A stretch of DNA of 64,000 nucleotides from Cephalopachus bancanus (GCA_027257055.1 JAPVLO010000574.1:558001-622000); one strand, 5' to 3'. Positions 1-12,190 are shown, counted from the first letter of the stretch. Notes: generated by a model from the letters alone, not told the origin. Translations and numbers: made by a program.

Positions 1-234
1 GAGAAGAGTTAGGAGACTGAGGCTAAAGGGGGACAAGGAGAAGTGAACAAAATCAAGACGTCATTGGAAGATAAGCTCAATGGGGCTTGCTAGTAAGATG
101 TGGGTATGCATTGCAGAGTTTTGGCTTGCATGAGTGGGTGTTGATAGTGCCATCTTTTCACACAGTAATCTCTGCTTGCATAGTCTTGCATGTATATTTA
201 CACACCCAGTCTCTGATGCTAACAAACTTCATCC
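1..234 (+). repeat. L1 5'UTR fragment, cut by the window edge
   Basis: The segment matches 1640-1905, inside the 5'UTR of the neighbouring L1-A, in the same orientation and at high identity by eye. It lacks a block of about 22 bases that the L1-A copy has near 1760-1783. Homology stops near 232 and the sequence after the Alu does not resume it. It is therefore a piece of a second L1 of the L1-A lineage whose start lies outside the window and whose 3' part is missing. Confidence 0.7.
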
Positions 235-247
235 CACATATGTTTTT

Positions 248-536
248 CTTTCTTTTTTTTTTGAGTTGGAGTCTCACTCTGTCGCCCAGACTGGAGTGCA
301 GTGGCCGCTCCCGGACACTGCAGCCTCGACCCACTGGGCTCCGGCGATCCTTCCGCCTCAGCCTTCCAAGTAGCCGGAATTACAGGCATGCGCTACCACG
401 CCCAGCTAATTTTTGATTTATTGTAGAGATGAGGTCTCGCTGCCCAGGCGGGTCTCGAACCTGCGGGCTCAGGCAATCCACTCACCTCAGCCTCCCAAAG
501 GCACGGGATTACAGGCAGAGCCACCGAGCCCGGCTT
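248..536 (-). mobile_element. Young Alu, minus strand
   Basis: The poly-T head is followed by the reverse complement of both Alu arms. The 13-base TSD CACATATGTTTTT is exact at 235-247 and 537-549. It inserted at the broken edge of the L1 5'UTR fragment. The B box reads GGTTCGAGACC in the Alu sense. Confidence 0.93.
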
Positions 537-549
537 CACATATGTTTTT

Positions 550-961
550 TATCCCTTAATGTTGTGGGAAAAATTGTACAAATGTACTGTAGATTGTTAG
601 ACTCCTGATTACATGAATTGGGATGGTGCCATGAGGGAATAATATGCTGTATACAGCCTTTACCCCAAGACACTTTAGGAAGAATTGGAAAAAAGACCCT
701 AATCCCTACCTTAGGGAGTTTAAGGGAGTGTCACAAACATAATACTTTAAAGACTTCTTTAAAGTCCCTGTGTGGCTCTAGAGAGTCGCAAGCAATTCTG
801 TAAAAGAGTACTTCCTTGTGATATCTGGGCAATTTGGTGGCCATGCTAGAGTTCAGCAGGGACTTTGTTATACATGAGCTGCCTCCTAGTGGCCTCTTCA
901 GGAAATTGCCTAACTGTTCATGGGAATGGGATTTTTATGAAGAGGAGGAAGTCAGTCATTC
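550..961. other. Unannotated spacer
   Basis: No repeat or gene is recognised here. The only notable item is a CTCF-like motif at 877-892. The sequence is ordinary AT-rich DNA, the original target of the L1-A insertion. Confidence 0.5.
877..892 (-). promoter_or_regulatory. CTCF-like motif
   Basis: On the minus strand the sequence reads CCACTAGGAGGCAGCT, close to the CTCF core CCASYAGRKGGCRSYR with about two deviations. This is motif resemblance only; occupancy is unknown. Confidence 0.3.
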
Positions 962-986
962 AAGAATAGCTGGGAGAGAATTTGGG

Positions 987-994
987 AAGATGGC
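987..994 (+). promoter_or_regulatory. YY1-like site of L1-A
   Basis: AAGATGGC lies close to the 5' end of the element. L1-B and L1-D carry the same or a one-base variant at the equivalent place. Confidence 0.5.
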
Positions 995-1118
995 TATGTG
1001 AGTACCAGTGTAAGTGAGTGCATGGAAAATTTTGTGTATGTGCTGGTGAAGTGAGTGGGTCTGTGAGTGGCTGACTGAGTGAGGGCTAGGGAGCAAGCAG
1101 CCAGGGATCTCCTGGTGC

Positions 1119-1405
1119 AGCAGCTGGTGCCACAGTTGCTGGGCTTGGACTCTAGAGATTCCTGGGATTCCGAAGCAGAGTGCCATTTTCTTTTATTTTT
1201 TTTTTTAATCAACAAAACCCTTCATGGGAAGAAAATGCTGGGAGAGACTGTCTAAGTCAGGGCTTGACAACAAGTGACCCTGTTGCAACAGCTGGTGCTG
1301 CAGCTTCTCTGCTTGGCCCCTGGCTCTTCCCAGGTCGCAGAAGCCCAGTGTCATTTTTTTTTAAATGAACAAAAGTTTACCAGTGAAAAGCAGCGGGGAT
1401 AGACT
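1119..1405 (+). repeat. Two tandem units in the L1-A 5'UTR
   Basis: Two units of roughly 140-150 bases start with CAGCTGGTGC (near 1120 and 1289). Each then has a GCTTGG element, a T-rich run, an AACAAAA stretch and a block ending in GAGACTGTC or TAGACTATC. The similarity is diverged but keeps the same order of blocks. Confidence 0.5.
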
Positions 1406-2782
1406 ATCGCCCCAGGCTTTCCCTCACCAATCACAGGAGAGACTGCTGACTCCAAGCTTTGCCTCACTACTTCAGCACCTGGCAGGGCATTAGCAGCAGA
1501 GGCTGTGGAGGGAGTCCAGAGTCAAAGTCCCACAGAAGAGGACAAGAGAGGCAACACACCACCACCCCTGAAGGCAGGGCAGGAAAGTGCTCTTAGTTGC
1601 TCACCACGGAGCAACAGACCTGATCTTTCTGGCTGGTGATCAACTATGAAGAGATTGATCGTGACCCAGAGGGACCATGGAGAAGTGGACAAAATCAAGA
1701 CGCTATTGGAAGATAAGCTCAATGGGAGTTGCTGGCGAGATGTGGCTATGCATTGCAGGAGGTGAAAAGGATGAATTTTAGAGTTTTGGCTTGCATGAGT
1801 GGGGTGGTGATAGTGCCATTTACTTCTCACACAGTAATCTCTCCTTGCATAGTCTTGCACGTATATTTACACACCCAGTCTCTGATGACAACCAGCTTCA
1901 TCAGAGGGAATATCCTGAAAGCACAAACTTTGGAGGGATCTGATGAGGGCTGAGTTCCAGGTACCACACCCCCTACCCTGATCCAGCTGTGGGGCAAAGG
2001 GTATGGTGAGAAAAGGATGAGTAAGGACTCCAAAGAGATTAGTGGTGAGTCTCAGGCTGATCCAAACCCCCTCCTCCCCAGCAATCATTAGAACGTCAGA
2101 CCCACACAGCAGGGCCATGACTGAGTGGGACAAATCCAGGCGGAGTCTGAATATCAGTTGCAATAGGAGAACCCCATTCCAGGATAGGCCTGGCTGGGGT
2201 ACCCCCTGCAAGTACATACCTAAAGAAGAGACAGTCCTGCACCTCCCCACTGGAGGAGATCTCCCAGACCATAGGAGAGTGGCAGGGAGGACTGCAGCCC
2301 CACCCACCTCCACTGCCCCTCCTCCTTCCCTGCTCCAGACACTGAGCAGAGAGTGAAGAGTGGCTCTGCAGGACAGGCCTCATTAGAGGAACAATTACAG
2401 AGCCTGCCACAAGAAGGCAGATTTTCTTTTCTTTTCTTTTAAAAATTTGTTTGACTGTTAGGTCATCTATTTAAAAAATATATTTATTTTGTGCATGAAT
2501 ATGTATGAGAGGGTTTGATCTGCATCTCCCCCAATTTTTTTCTTTTTCTGCTTCATTCTTCTTTTAGTTGTTTTCTGTCTATGTGTGTATGTGAATGATT
2601 GAGTGTTCATCTTTCAATTTTGTTGTTGTTGGTGTGTTTTTGCTCTTTTATTCTTCTGGGGGTTTTTATTTTCATTTTTTATAGCTACAGGTGTGTGTCA
2701 ATATGTGTGAGGGTTTGATCCGAATTCCTTTTTTTTTTTCCTGACCTTTCTGTTTTTCTTCTCCATTCACTTTGTGCTAGGC

Positions 2783-2822
<40 letters not shown>

Positions 2823-2960
2823 ACGCACACGTGTGCGCGTGTGTTTAGTTTTCTTGGTTTTTTTTGTTCTTTTTGTTACACTTTGTTGTTATTCCAGTTT
2901 GTTTTGGAGTGTGTGTGTGTATTGTGTGTGTGTGTGTGTGTGTGTTTGTGTGTGTGTGTT
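2783..2960 (+). repeat. (GT)n microsatellites within the L1-A 5'UTR
   Basis: GT runs lie at about 2783-2820 and 2909-2960, separated by a T-rich segment. They give spurious Cys/Val-repeat frames that are not genes. Confidence 0.95.
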
Positions 2961-3286
2961 CAACTTTTTTTTGCATTGTTTTCTGCTTTGCACTGGCATA
3001 TAGAGTGGTGGTGGGGAGTGAGTCTCAGGGAACACATACTACAATAAGTGAACATTGTAATTTGCAAGTAGTTTCTGAAACCTGGTGCCCCATCCCCTAC
3101 TTTATTTGAATTTCAAAAACTGCAAGAGACAGCAGAGCATCCCAACCATCATCCTATTTCAAAATTAAACAAATCCAGAGCCTGGATCAGGGAGGAATAG
3201 AGGACTGAGCAAACATCAGAAAGGGAAGCCTTTCTCACTGACACTGAATAACAGAACTAAAGAGAAAAACAAGAGATCTGTCACAA

Positions 3287-4207
3287 ATGAGGAAAAACCA
3301 AAGGAAGACCACAGGCAATTTCAAGTGTACCAAAGACTGAACTCCTGAAATTTCAGATCTTAGTGTTCAAACAATGGAAGTCACCAATGACTGGCCCCAG
3401 AATACCACAAGGGTTAGGGAATGGATGGAAAGAGTGAATAAATCTCAAGAAAGATAAGATGCAACACTAAAAACTTGTAACAGAGATTTTGGCAATAAAA
3501 AATTTCATTCAGGAAATAAATAACAAGATGACAAGCATGGAAAGCCAAATTAATCTAGTTGAAGAAAGAATCTCAGAACTTGAAGACAAGAACATGGAAT
3601 TACCCCATCTGTAAAAAAATAGAAGGAAAACCCAGAGAGAAAAAACAAAGTGTACAAGAGATGTGCAATTATATCAAGAGGCCAAACCTACACCTGATTG
3701 GTATCCCAGAAGGAAAAAGGGAAATGGTGAACAACTTGGAGCAAGTATTCCAGGAGGTAATCCAAGAAAACTTTCCCCATCTCACCAGAGATGTGACAAT
3801 GCAAGCACAAGAGATAAAGAGAGCCCCCACAAGACATCAAATGAGAAGACCAACCCCTAGACACATAGTAATTCATCTACCCAAATAGGCACAAAAGAAA
3901 AAATCCTAAAGGCAGCAAGAGAGCAAGGTCAGACTACCTACCATGGAAAACCAATCAGAATAACAGCAGAACTATCGGCAGGAACACTACAAGCAAGAAG
4001 AGAGTGGGGTCAATATTCAAAGTCCTCAAAGATGAACAATTTCAACCAAGAATTTCCTATCCAGCCAAACTCAGCTTCATCAGTGATGGAGAATTGAAAT
4101 CCTTCCCAGACATCCAATCCCAAAGAGATTATGCATCTTCCAGACCAGCTCTACAGGAGACACTTAAAAAGGTATTAAGCACAGAAGAAAGAAAAAAAAA
4201 AGAATGA
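3287..4207 (+). pseudogene. ORF1: L1-A ORF1 (RNA-binding chaperone), broken
   Basis: ORF1p is the trimeric RNA-binding protein that coats L1 RNA in the cytoplasmic ribonucleoprotein. The start ATG at 3287 sits in CACAAATG, the same context as ORF1 in L1-B and L1-D. Recognisable parts are the RRM stretch with KRPNLHLIGIPEGKRE (about 3678-3725), the ENFPHLTRD and PTPRHIVIHLPK blocks (3768-3888), and the C-terminal domain QPRISYPAKLSFISDGE up to the stop at 4205-4207. The span of about 307 codons is slightly shorter than the usual 330-340. Frames change between the coiled-coil, RRM and C-terminal parts, so no intact protein is possible. Confidence 0.88.
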
Positions 4208-4349
4208 CCAACATTTCCCAAGAGAACAGCAGGGCACAAAATCAACAGAGAATATAGCACAACAACAAACTTGAAAACACACACATACATCAACCCCAAA
4301 ACCAAAAGAAAACAAGTAAACAACAACAACAAAACTTTATAAGAAATTC

Positions 4350-7300
4350 ATGACAGGGATAAACTATCACTTTTCAATAATCAGCCTGAAGGTGAAGGAC
4401 TAAATGCACCACTGAAAAGATACAGAATGGCAAACATGGTAAGAAACCATGACCCCAATTTTTTGCTGCATCCAGGAGACTCATCACACTATAAGGGATG
4501 CACACAGATTCAAAGTTAAAGGACAGAAAAGGAGTTTCTAGGCAAATGAATCACAAAAGAAGGCAGGAGTTGCAATCCTAATATCAGACGAAACAACCAT
4601 TAAGCTATCAAAAATTTAAGAAGATGAAAAAGGACACTATATAATGATAAAAGGTTGAATCCATCAACAAGAAATATCCATCCTAAACAAATATGCATCC
4701 AATACAAGAGCACCAGCATTTACAAAGCAACTACTAAGTGAACTAAAAAAAAGACATTGACTCTAACACTATTATAGCAGGGGATTTGAATACCCACTGA
4801 CAGCCCTAGATAGAACATTGAGGCAAAAAACCTACAAGGAGATCCAGAACCTAAAGTTGACATTTGACCAAATGGACTTAATAGATCCCTACAGATTATT
4901 CCACCCAACAATCACAGAATATACATTCTACTCATCACCACATGGAATGTATTCCAAGATCGATCATATCCTTGGCCATAAATCAAGCATAAACAAATTT
5001 CATACTGTTGAAATCTTGCCATGTACATTCTCACACCACAGTGGAACAAAAATAAAATATCAACACCAACAACATTGCTTCAAAACCCACAAAGACATGG
5101 ACACTAAGAAGCATGATACTGAACAACTACTGGGTCAACACTGAAGTCAAAGCAGAAATTAAAAGATTCCTGGAAACAAATGAAAATAAAGAAACATCAT
5201 ACCAAAACCTCTGGGATGCCATGAAATCAGTTCTAAGAGGGAAGGGAAATTTATATCTCTATGAGCACACATGAAGAAAACGGAAAGATCACAAGTAGAG
5301 AGCTTAACAAATCACCTAAAGGAGCTAGGACAAGACCACCAAAACCCCAGCTTTATCAGAAGAATCCAAATCACTAAAATAAGAGTCCAAATATGGGACA
5401 TAGAAGACAAAAACATCATAGAAAACATCAACAAAACAAAAAGCTGGTACTTTGAAAGAATTAACAAAATGGAAGGAACCCCTAGTCAGATGACCAAGAA
5501 AAAGAGAGAAAAAAACCCAAATAAACATAATCAGAAATACAAAAGATCAAATCACAACTGATCCTGGAGAAATACAAAAGATTATCAGAGATTACTAGGT
5601 ACACCTATATGGAAACAAACTTGATAACCTAAACGAAATGGAGGACTTTCTAGCATCACTCAACCTCCCCACGTTGAAACAAGTAGGCATTGAGACACTA
5701 AATCGACGAATAACAACCTAGGAAATTGTCTCTGTCATACTAAATCTACCCAGCAGAAGTCTACAAAACATACAAGGAGGAGCTGATACCAATTTTATTG
5801 AAAGTATTCCAGGCAAATGAGGAGGATGGAATTCTCCCCAAGTCATTTTACAAAGCTAACATCACACTGACATCCAACCTGGGTAAAGATCCAGCAAAAA
5901 AAGAGGCCAATATCCCTTATGAACATAGATGCAAAACTTCTCAAATAGATTATTGCAATTCAGATTCAAAAACACATCTCAAAAATCATCCACCATGACC
6001 AAGTAGGTTGCATCTGCAGGATGCAGGGCCGGTTCATCATTTGCAAGACCATAAATGTAATTAAATACATCAACAGATGTAAAAACAAGAACCACATGAT
6101 TATATCATTAGATGCAGAAAAAGCTCTTGATAAAATCCAGCATCCCTTTTTGATTAAAACCCTCAAACATCTAGGTATAGAAGGAACATACCTCAAAATA
6201 GCAAGTGCCATTTGCAGTAAACCCTCAGCTAACATATTGCTAAATGGACAGAAACTGGAAACATTTCCCCTGAAAATTGGAACAAGACAAGCCTGCCCAC
6301 TCTCACCCCTCTTGTTCAGCATTGTGTTGGAAGTCCTAGCTAGGGCAATTAGACAAGAGATGGAAATCAGATGTATTCTAATAGGAAAAGAGGAAGTCAA
6401 GTTATCCCTCTTTGCAGATGATATGATCCTATACCTTGAAAATCCAAGAGAATCTGTCAAAAACCTGCTTGCACTGATAAAGGACTATGGCAAAGTCTCA
6501 AAATAATTGTGCAAAATACATTTGCATTTCCATACACCGACAACAAGCAGGCAAATTAAAAGCACAATACCATTCATAATAGCCACAGAAAAAAAGAAAG
6601 AAAGAAATACCTTGGCATCTTCCTAACCAAAGAAGTGAAAGACCTTTACAATGAGTACTACAAAACACTGCTCAAAAAAATCCAAGAAGACACAAAAAAA
6701 AATGGAAAAAATATTCCATATTCGTGGATAGGAAGAATCAACATTGTTAAGATGTCCATCCTACCAAAGGCAATCTAAAGATTCAATGCAATACCCATTA
6801 AGTTATCAACATCAATCTTCTCAGACATGGAAATGACAATTCAGAAATTCATATGGAAACATAAATTGCCATGAATAGACAAAACAATCCTTAGCAAAAG
6901 AAGCAAAGCAGGCGGTTTCAAACTTCCAGACTTCAAACTTTACTATAAGGCTACAGTAATGAAAACAGCCTGGTATTCACACGAGAACAGGCATATAGAC
7001 CAATGGAACAGGATAATGATTCTGGAAGCAAAGCTTCAATTTCTCAACCAACTCATCTTTGACAAATCCTCCAACAACAACCACTGGGGAGAGGAGAACC
7101 ACTCAGTAAATGGTGCTGGGAAAACTGGCTGATCACATGCAGAAGATTGAAACAGGTCCCCTAGCTATCCCCATACACAAAAATTAACTTTAAATGAATC
7201 AAAAACCTAATCGTAAAACCTCAAACAATAAGAATCTTAGAAAACACAGGAAACACTCTCATGGAAATTTGAACTGGGAACCAATTTTTGATCAGAACCC

Positions 7301-8130
7301 TAAATGCCCATACCTTAAGAAATAAGATAAGTGGGACCTCATCGAACTAATGAGCTTCTGCAAAACCAAAGAAACCATCAAGAGAACAGGGAGACAGCCC
7401 ACAGATTGGGAAAAAGATATTTGCCAACTGTATATCTGAAAAAGGCCTAACATCTAGGATCTACAAGGAACTCAAATGCGCCAGAAGGGAAAAAACAAAC
7501 AGCCCCATTAAAAAGTGGGCAGAATACATGAATAGAAACTTCTTAAAAGAAGATATACGGACAGCCAACAGACAAATGAAAGAGGGCTCAGCCTCACTCA
7601 CCATCATAGAAATGCAAATCAAAACCACATTGAGATACTACCTAATCCCAGGAAGCATGGCCATCATTAATAAAACAACCAGCAACAGATGCTGGCTAGG
7701 ATGCGGAGTAAAAGAAATGCTTTTACACTGCTCGTGGAAATGAAAACTGGTGCAACCTCTTTAGAAGACAGTGTGACAATTTCTGAAAGAAATAGAAGTT
7801 GACCTTGCATATGATCCAGCAATTCCCCTATTGAGAATATACCTGGGGAAACTCAAATTATCCTACAAAAAAAGATATTGCACACATATGTTTGTCACAG
7901 CTCTATTCACAATATCAAAAACATGGAACCAACCATGTTGCCAATTGAAGCTGGACTGGATTAAAAAAATGTGGTGCATATATACGGTAAACTATCATGT
8001 AGCCCTAAAGAAGGACAAACATATGGACTTTGCAGCAACTTGGGTGGATTTAGAGTCAGTTATAGTCATTGATCTATCACAGAAACAAAGAACAGAGTTA
8101 CATATGTTTTCACTCATAAGCATCCCTTGA
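4350..8130 (+). pseudogene. ORF2: L1-A ORF2 (endonuclease and reverse transcriptase), broken
   Basis: ORF2p nicks the target with an APE-type endonuclease and copies L1 RNA from the nick. The start is ATG 4350 (MTGINY-like) and the stop is TGA 8128-8130, so the span of about 1,260 codons is near the usual 1,275. The endonuclease block includes AGDLNT (about 4780). Its downstream catalytic DHSG has become HHSG near 5035. The RT palm keeps the FADD catalytic motif at 6411-6422, in the frame 6021-6506. The C-terminal part shows [19 protein letters not shown] (about 7918-7974). Many frameshifts and stops separate these blocks. Confidence 0.9.
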
Positions 8131-8349
8131 ACAATTATTATAATACTATAAGAAAGGGATTGGCAGTAGTGGGAAATTGTCAAGGAAGGGGGGGTAGGAT
8201 TGGCAGTTGAGGGAAACTGCTAGGGGAAGGAGGGTCATACCTCATCAACAAGGCTACCTGCATAATCAATGATTGTATGCCTAACCCTGAATTGTATCCT
8301 ATAACTTTATAATAAAAAATAAACAAATAAATAAATTTAATTACAAAAA
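8131..8349 (+). repeat. L1-A 3'UTR, double G-unit type
   Basis: The 3'UTR has two G-rich tandem units, each starting GGATTGGCAGT, followed by CATACCTCATCAACAAGG and CTGCATAATCAATG. It ends in an AATAAA-rich tail. This defines the double-unit 3' subfamily shared with L1-B and L1-D. Confidence 0.8.
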
Positions 8350-8369
8350 AAGAATAACTGGATGAGAGA

Positions 8370-9645
8370 TTGCATTTGGGAGTTGTGCAAGATGATGGTG
8401 AATCCCAAACTAAAAGAAATTCAAGGAACTACTAGATAAGGTAGTAGGCTAAGGAAGCTCTTTACTGCCTGGACACCTAAGTCCTGCTCTATCACAGTAA
8501 ATATTACCTTTGGGGAAAGAAGAGATGTGTCATCTGGGGAAAACAAGTTCGATATAATTATTAGAGTCCAAATCAATAACCACCTTAGTGATACATGCTC
8601 AAGACTGGTGTCTGTAGAGACTTTTTTGGCAGTGCATCAATTGCACAATGATACATTCTTTCTAACTGGAAATAGGATGTTTTATTCCACTATCACTTTT
8701 AATTTCTTTTGGATTACTTTTTACCCTGTGTCTCAAGCGGAAACATCATGAGAAGAAAGATTATGACATGTCTGAAAAGTCCATCTGATTCCTACTTTTT
8801 TTTCTCATAGACACCTTGGTTGCTTTCAAACTGATACTGAAAGAAAGACAGACACTCAGGTTTACCTAATGCCAGCCTACCTCAATGTTGTTAACATAAA
8901 TCATAAGGTTATGAGTCACAGTGGGAAATTTGATAATCTGTTTAAAAGAAAAACAGATAATGTATCTGTAATTCATATCAGGACTAGAACTTCAAGTTTA
9001 AGAGCAATATTCAACATTCTTATTATTCTAAATCAACAGAGGCAAAAGCAATTAGTCAGGCATGTTTGGCTAACTCCCCCAGAGTGTTCAGGTACTTAAA
9101 GTGAGGCAAATTTAAGGGCCCTTTAGTGTTCCCTGAATGCAGGTAATGCCACAGCAATGAACAGTATCTTGCAATGATACACTAGTTAGTTCACTGAAAG
9201 ATTTGCTTCCCTAGGCATATAACTTGCTACCTGGTGGAAGGGTATAGAACACAGAATAGCTCATGGAAGAAGAAACTCAGTGATAGACCACTGCACAATT
9301 AATTGTCCCTTCCAAAACTGTTTTCCTGATAAATGCTCAGCAGGAAATGTTCTATCACCTTGAACAACTAGCTGGAGAATTTGAGAATTATAATTTTAGA
9401 CTTTATTGGTGCTTGTCTTTATTCATTGTAACTTTTCTTTTCTGTATAGGAAAGGGTCACCTTTAAAATCTAATCTGTAATGTTCTTTAGACACAGAAAT
9501 ACATCCGTTGTTCAAAAGGATATTTAGAAATTGTTTCTTATGTTAAAAATGGTAAGAAAGCACTTCTGAATATTGCAAGTGTGTTATCTAGTTAGCAAAT
9601 TTATGTAAGCAGTGAGTGAAAAACAGTTTTTAGGGCCCCTTCCAA
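8370..9645. other. Unannotated AT-rich spacer
   Basis: No repeat family, long frame or RNA gene is recognised on either strand. Short frames (for example 8527-8751) show no domain or splice context. Confidence 0.5.
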
Positions 9646-9649
9646 ATGA

Positions 9650-9855
9650 AGCACATCCAGCACTCCTGCAAGATATTGGGGTTAATGTGAAGACGCAGAG
9701 ATGACCATGTGAACACACAAAAGAAGACAGCTACCTGAAAAACAAAAAGTAAAGCTTCCAAAGAAAACAAACCTGCTGACATACGTTGATCTGACTTCTA
9801 GCCTCTAGAACTGTAAGAGAATACATTTCTGTTGTTTTTAAAAAAATAAAAGATA
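9650..9855 (+). mobile_element. MLT1-like MaLR LTR fragment
   Basis: The ordered motifs GACCATGTGAA, CTGCTGACATACG, GACTTCTAGCCTCTAGAACT and ATTTCTGTTGTTTTTAA match the 3' half of mammalian MaLR (MLT1) LTRs. It is fragmentary, and no internal retroviral sequence is present. Confidence 0.6.
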
Positions 9856-11855
9856 TTGGGGTTACTTCAGTCGGCAGTGTGCCTATTCTCTCATTTTCTT
9901 CACAACTAGTTTTCCAAATGCCTGTTGCAAAAATACCTATTTCCCCCTCATCCCCACTCCCCCACAAAGAGCTGTAACATGTTTTAAAGCTCAGGGCATA
10001 AATGTCTATCCCTGTTTTATGATTCATATTTTGCCCATATTAATTAGTTAAGTTTCATTTCACAAGTAAAAAACTTCTTAGGATTGAAGACACCCTAGCC
10101 ATATGACTGTTCCCTCTACAAGAGCTGCAGAACAAAACTGACAAGTGAAATGCACTTATTTTAATATAGAGTTTCTATTTGTGACAGTTAGATTTTTGCC
10201 TGAAGCTTACCCAGTAGGGTGTTGGGGTAGTAAGTTGGTAGATATTCTTTTACCTTTGAATCAAGATATTTTCTTCAAATAGACAGAACCTTTTAAAAAG
10301 GGGGGAAAATACTTATAGGTAATAAATTTTATTTTATGAATCACCTTGTCTTCAGTGAAGATAGCGTACTTGTAACATATCATGATCACTGAACTGAAGA
10401 AGTGTTTTTGCACTATATAAATGTAACTTCATTCTCTGCTATCCAGCTACTTCTTTTCACTTTTCATGGGAATTATCAACTTTGGTACCTGATACTGATG
10501 AGATGCCATTTACTACGATCGAAACCAACAACAAAATTGTTTCACCCATCATCTATCTTATTCCCCAACTTAAATTTATTTTCATCCTGCAGAAAAATTA
10601 TTGGGTAATGCACAAGTATCACATCAGTATATTCCATTCTTCACCGTTCTATAACATTATCACACATAGTAAATCTTGAGTTACAATGCAGGCGGGATGA
10701 TAGTTGCTAGGTTATAGGAGAGATATAGGTCATCATGGATGAGGAATTCTAAGGCACAAAAGCACTGGCATATGTTACTGGAGGACAGCATTATGCAAGG
10801 ATAATAATCAGTTTTCCTTTTGTAAAGGTCACATAGCAATTCACTAAAATCATGGAAGTAAATAAAGTGAGACTACACCAACACCATGAAAAGAAAGGAT
10901 TACCTACGTAGAATACATTGAAAAAAGTTTGAGATAGTCACAAGTCCATTGAAAACTTGAGATAGTTTGTGTATTTATCTGTGGTTCTGAAGTTCTTTGC
11001 TTGATAAACTCAGTGTGCAATGTGTTCCCACAGGAGAAATTGAGGATCAAACAAGATGTGCTTTTGTTGAACAATGGCTTGCCCTTGCCTGGTAAACACT
11101 GTGAATCATGTAACTGTATATCCTTTTTCCTGGTGCATGCCAGAAAGCTGAGAGTTAACATTGTGACCCATCTTTTCCTATTTGTATAAGGACGTCATGG
11201 AATGTTTTACCTTGCTAACATCACACATTTAGTTCCTTCTCACTTTATTGTTTTTATTTATTCTTTGCTTCATATGCTCATTTATGTTCACATTATGCTA
11301 TCTTCCTATGTTGTATGCATCTTTGTAGGATGCTAAGATGCTTTGTAAATTTTTTGCAACAAGGTATGGTAGAGAGAGGGAAATGGAAGATAAGGGAGAT
11401 GGAAAGGAGGTAGAGGAAAAAGAGGAGGAGAAAGATTTCAGTGAAAGCAGCCTGCCTGATCAATACATTTTAAATCTGTGGCGAATTCAAATTGCTGACA
11501 AGAACATATAGTGGCAATTATAGTTTAAAAAAAGAAAAGGGAGGTGGGGGGCAAAAGGGACCACACACAAAATTGGAATCAGACCCACTATTGTCCAACC
11601 TGGCATCTCAGTTTGTTGCAAGTTCTTAAAATAAAAGCAAAATCTTGGACCATAGTTCATGTAGTATAGTTAGATTCACCCCTCCACCTCCCCTACTAAT
11701 TTGTTGTTGCTTAAACCTGCAATTATTTAGACCCCTCAATTAACTGTCAGTGTTCTTCATTTGACTTTTAGTGAAAATGACAGATACAAAGAAAACTAGC
11801 TAATTTTCATGACATGTTTCTTAACTTAGCTGCTACCGCTATATGGGCTTGTGTG
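9856..11855. other. Unannotated spacer with a purine tract
   Basis: No gene is recognised. A GA-rich purine run lies at about 11,370-11,440. A diverged repeat could be hidden here but I cannot name it. Confidence 0.5.
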
Positions 11856-11859
11856 TATC

Positions 11860-12190
11860 ACCTTCAACCCATTGTACATGCTATCCCTGAGCTCTGCATT
11901 TGCTGTTTACTCTGTTTAGAATACACTACTCTCTCACCCGGCATATTAGCAAACTACTAGTCTTTCAAGCCTTAGCTCAAATTATCCTCTCTCAGGAATT
12001 CTTTATGAACCACTTCCAGCTGTGTTGGATGCCTGTCAGTGTATGAACTGCCATGTCTGTCCCCCTACTAGATTCCAAGCAAGTTGGGGGGGTGTTGATC
12101 TCATTTATTCATTGTTATGTCCCTAGCACCTTTAATAGTATCTCTTTGTAACAGTTATTTAATTGAATGAATTAATGAAATAATTGTCTG
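11860..12190 (+). mobile_element. L2 LINE 3' fragment
   Basis: The order of blocks fits the L2 3' end: TTAGAATACACT, CCTTAGCTCAAATTATCCTC, CCCCCTACTAGATTCCAAGC, a TGTCCCTAGCACC block and the terminal TTGAATGAATTAATGAA. Confidence 0.65.

Larger units (their letters stand above)
980..3286 (+). promoter_or_regulatory. L1-A 5'UTR and promoter region
   Basis: The region holds the internal Pol II promoter expected of an L1. A YY1-type AAGATGGC lies at 987-994, only a few bases from the element start, as in human L1 where YY1 positions initiation. It contains two imperfect tandem units (about 1119-1405), a more GC-rich block at 2040-2410, and T-rich sequence with two GT runs at 2783-2960. No long conserved frame is seen, and short frames across the GT runs are artefacts. 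Confidence 0.7.
980..8349 (+). mobile_element. L1-A, nearly full-length older L1
   Basis: It has 5'UTR, ORF1, ORF2, 3'UTR and an A-rich tail in order, about 7.4 kb. Imperfect TSDs flank it: AAGAATAGCTGGGAGAGA at 962-979 and AAGAATAACTGGATGAGAGA at 8350-8369. Their divergence and the many frameshifts make it older than L1-B and L1-D. Its 5'UTR is about 2.3 kb and does not resemble that of L1-B or L1-D. It cannot be autonomous, because both ORFs are broken at many positions. Confidence 0.9.

Noticed and set aside
2785..3109. Open frames of Cys/Val repeats over the GT runs
   Set aside because: They are translations of (GT)n in the L1-A 5'UTR and have no independent support.
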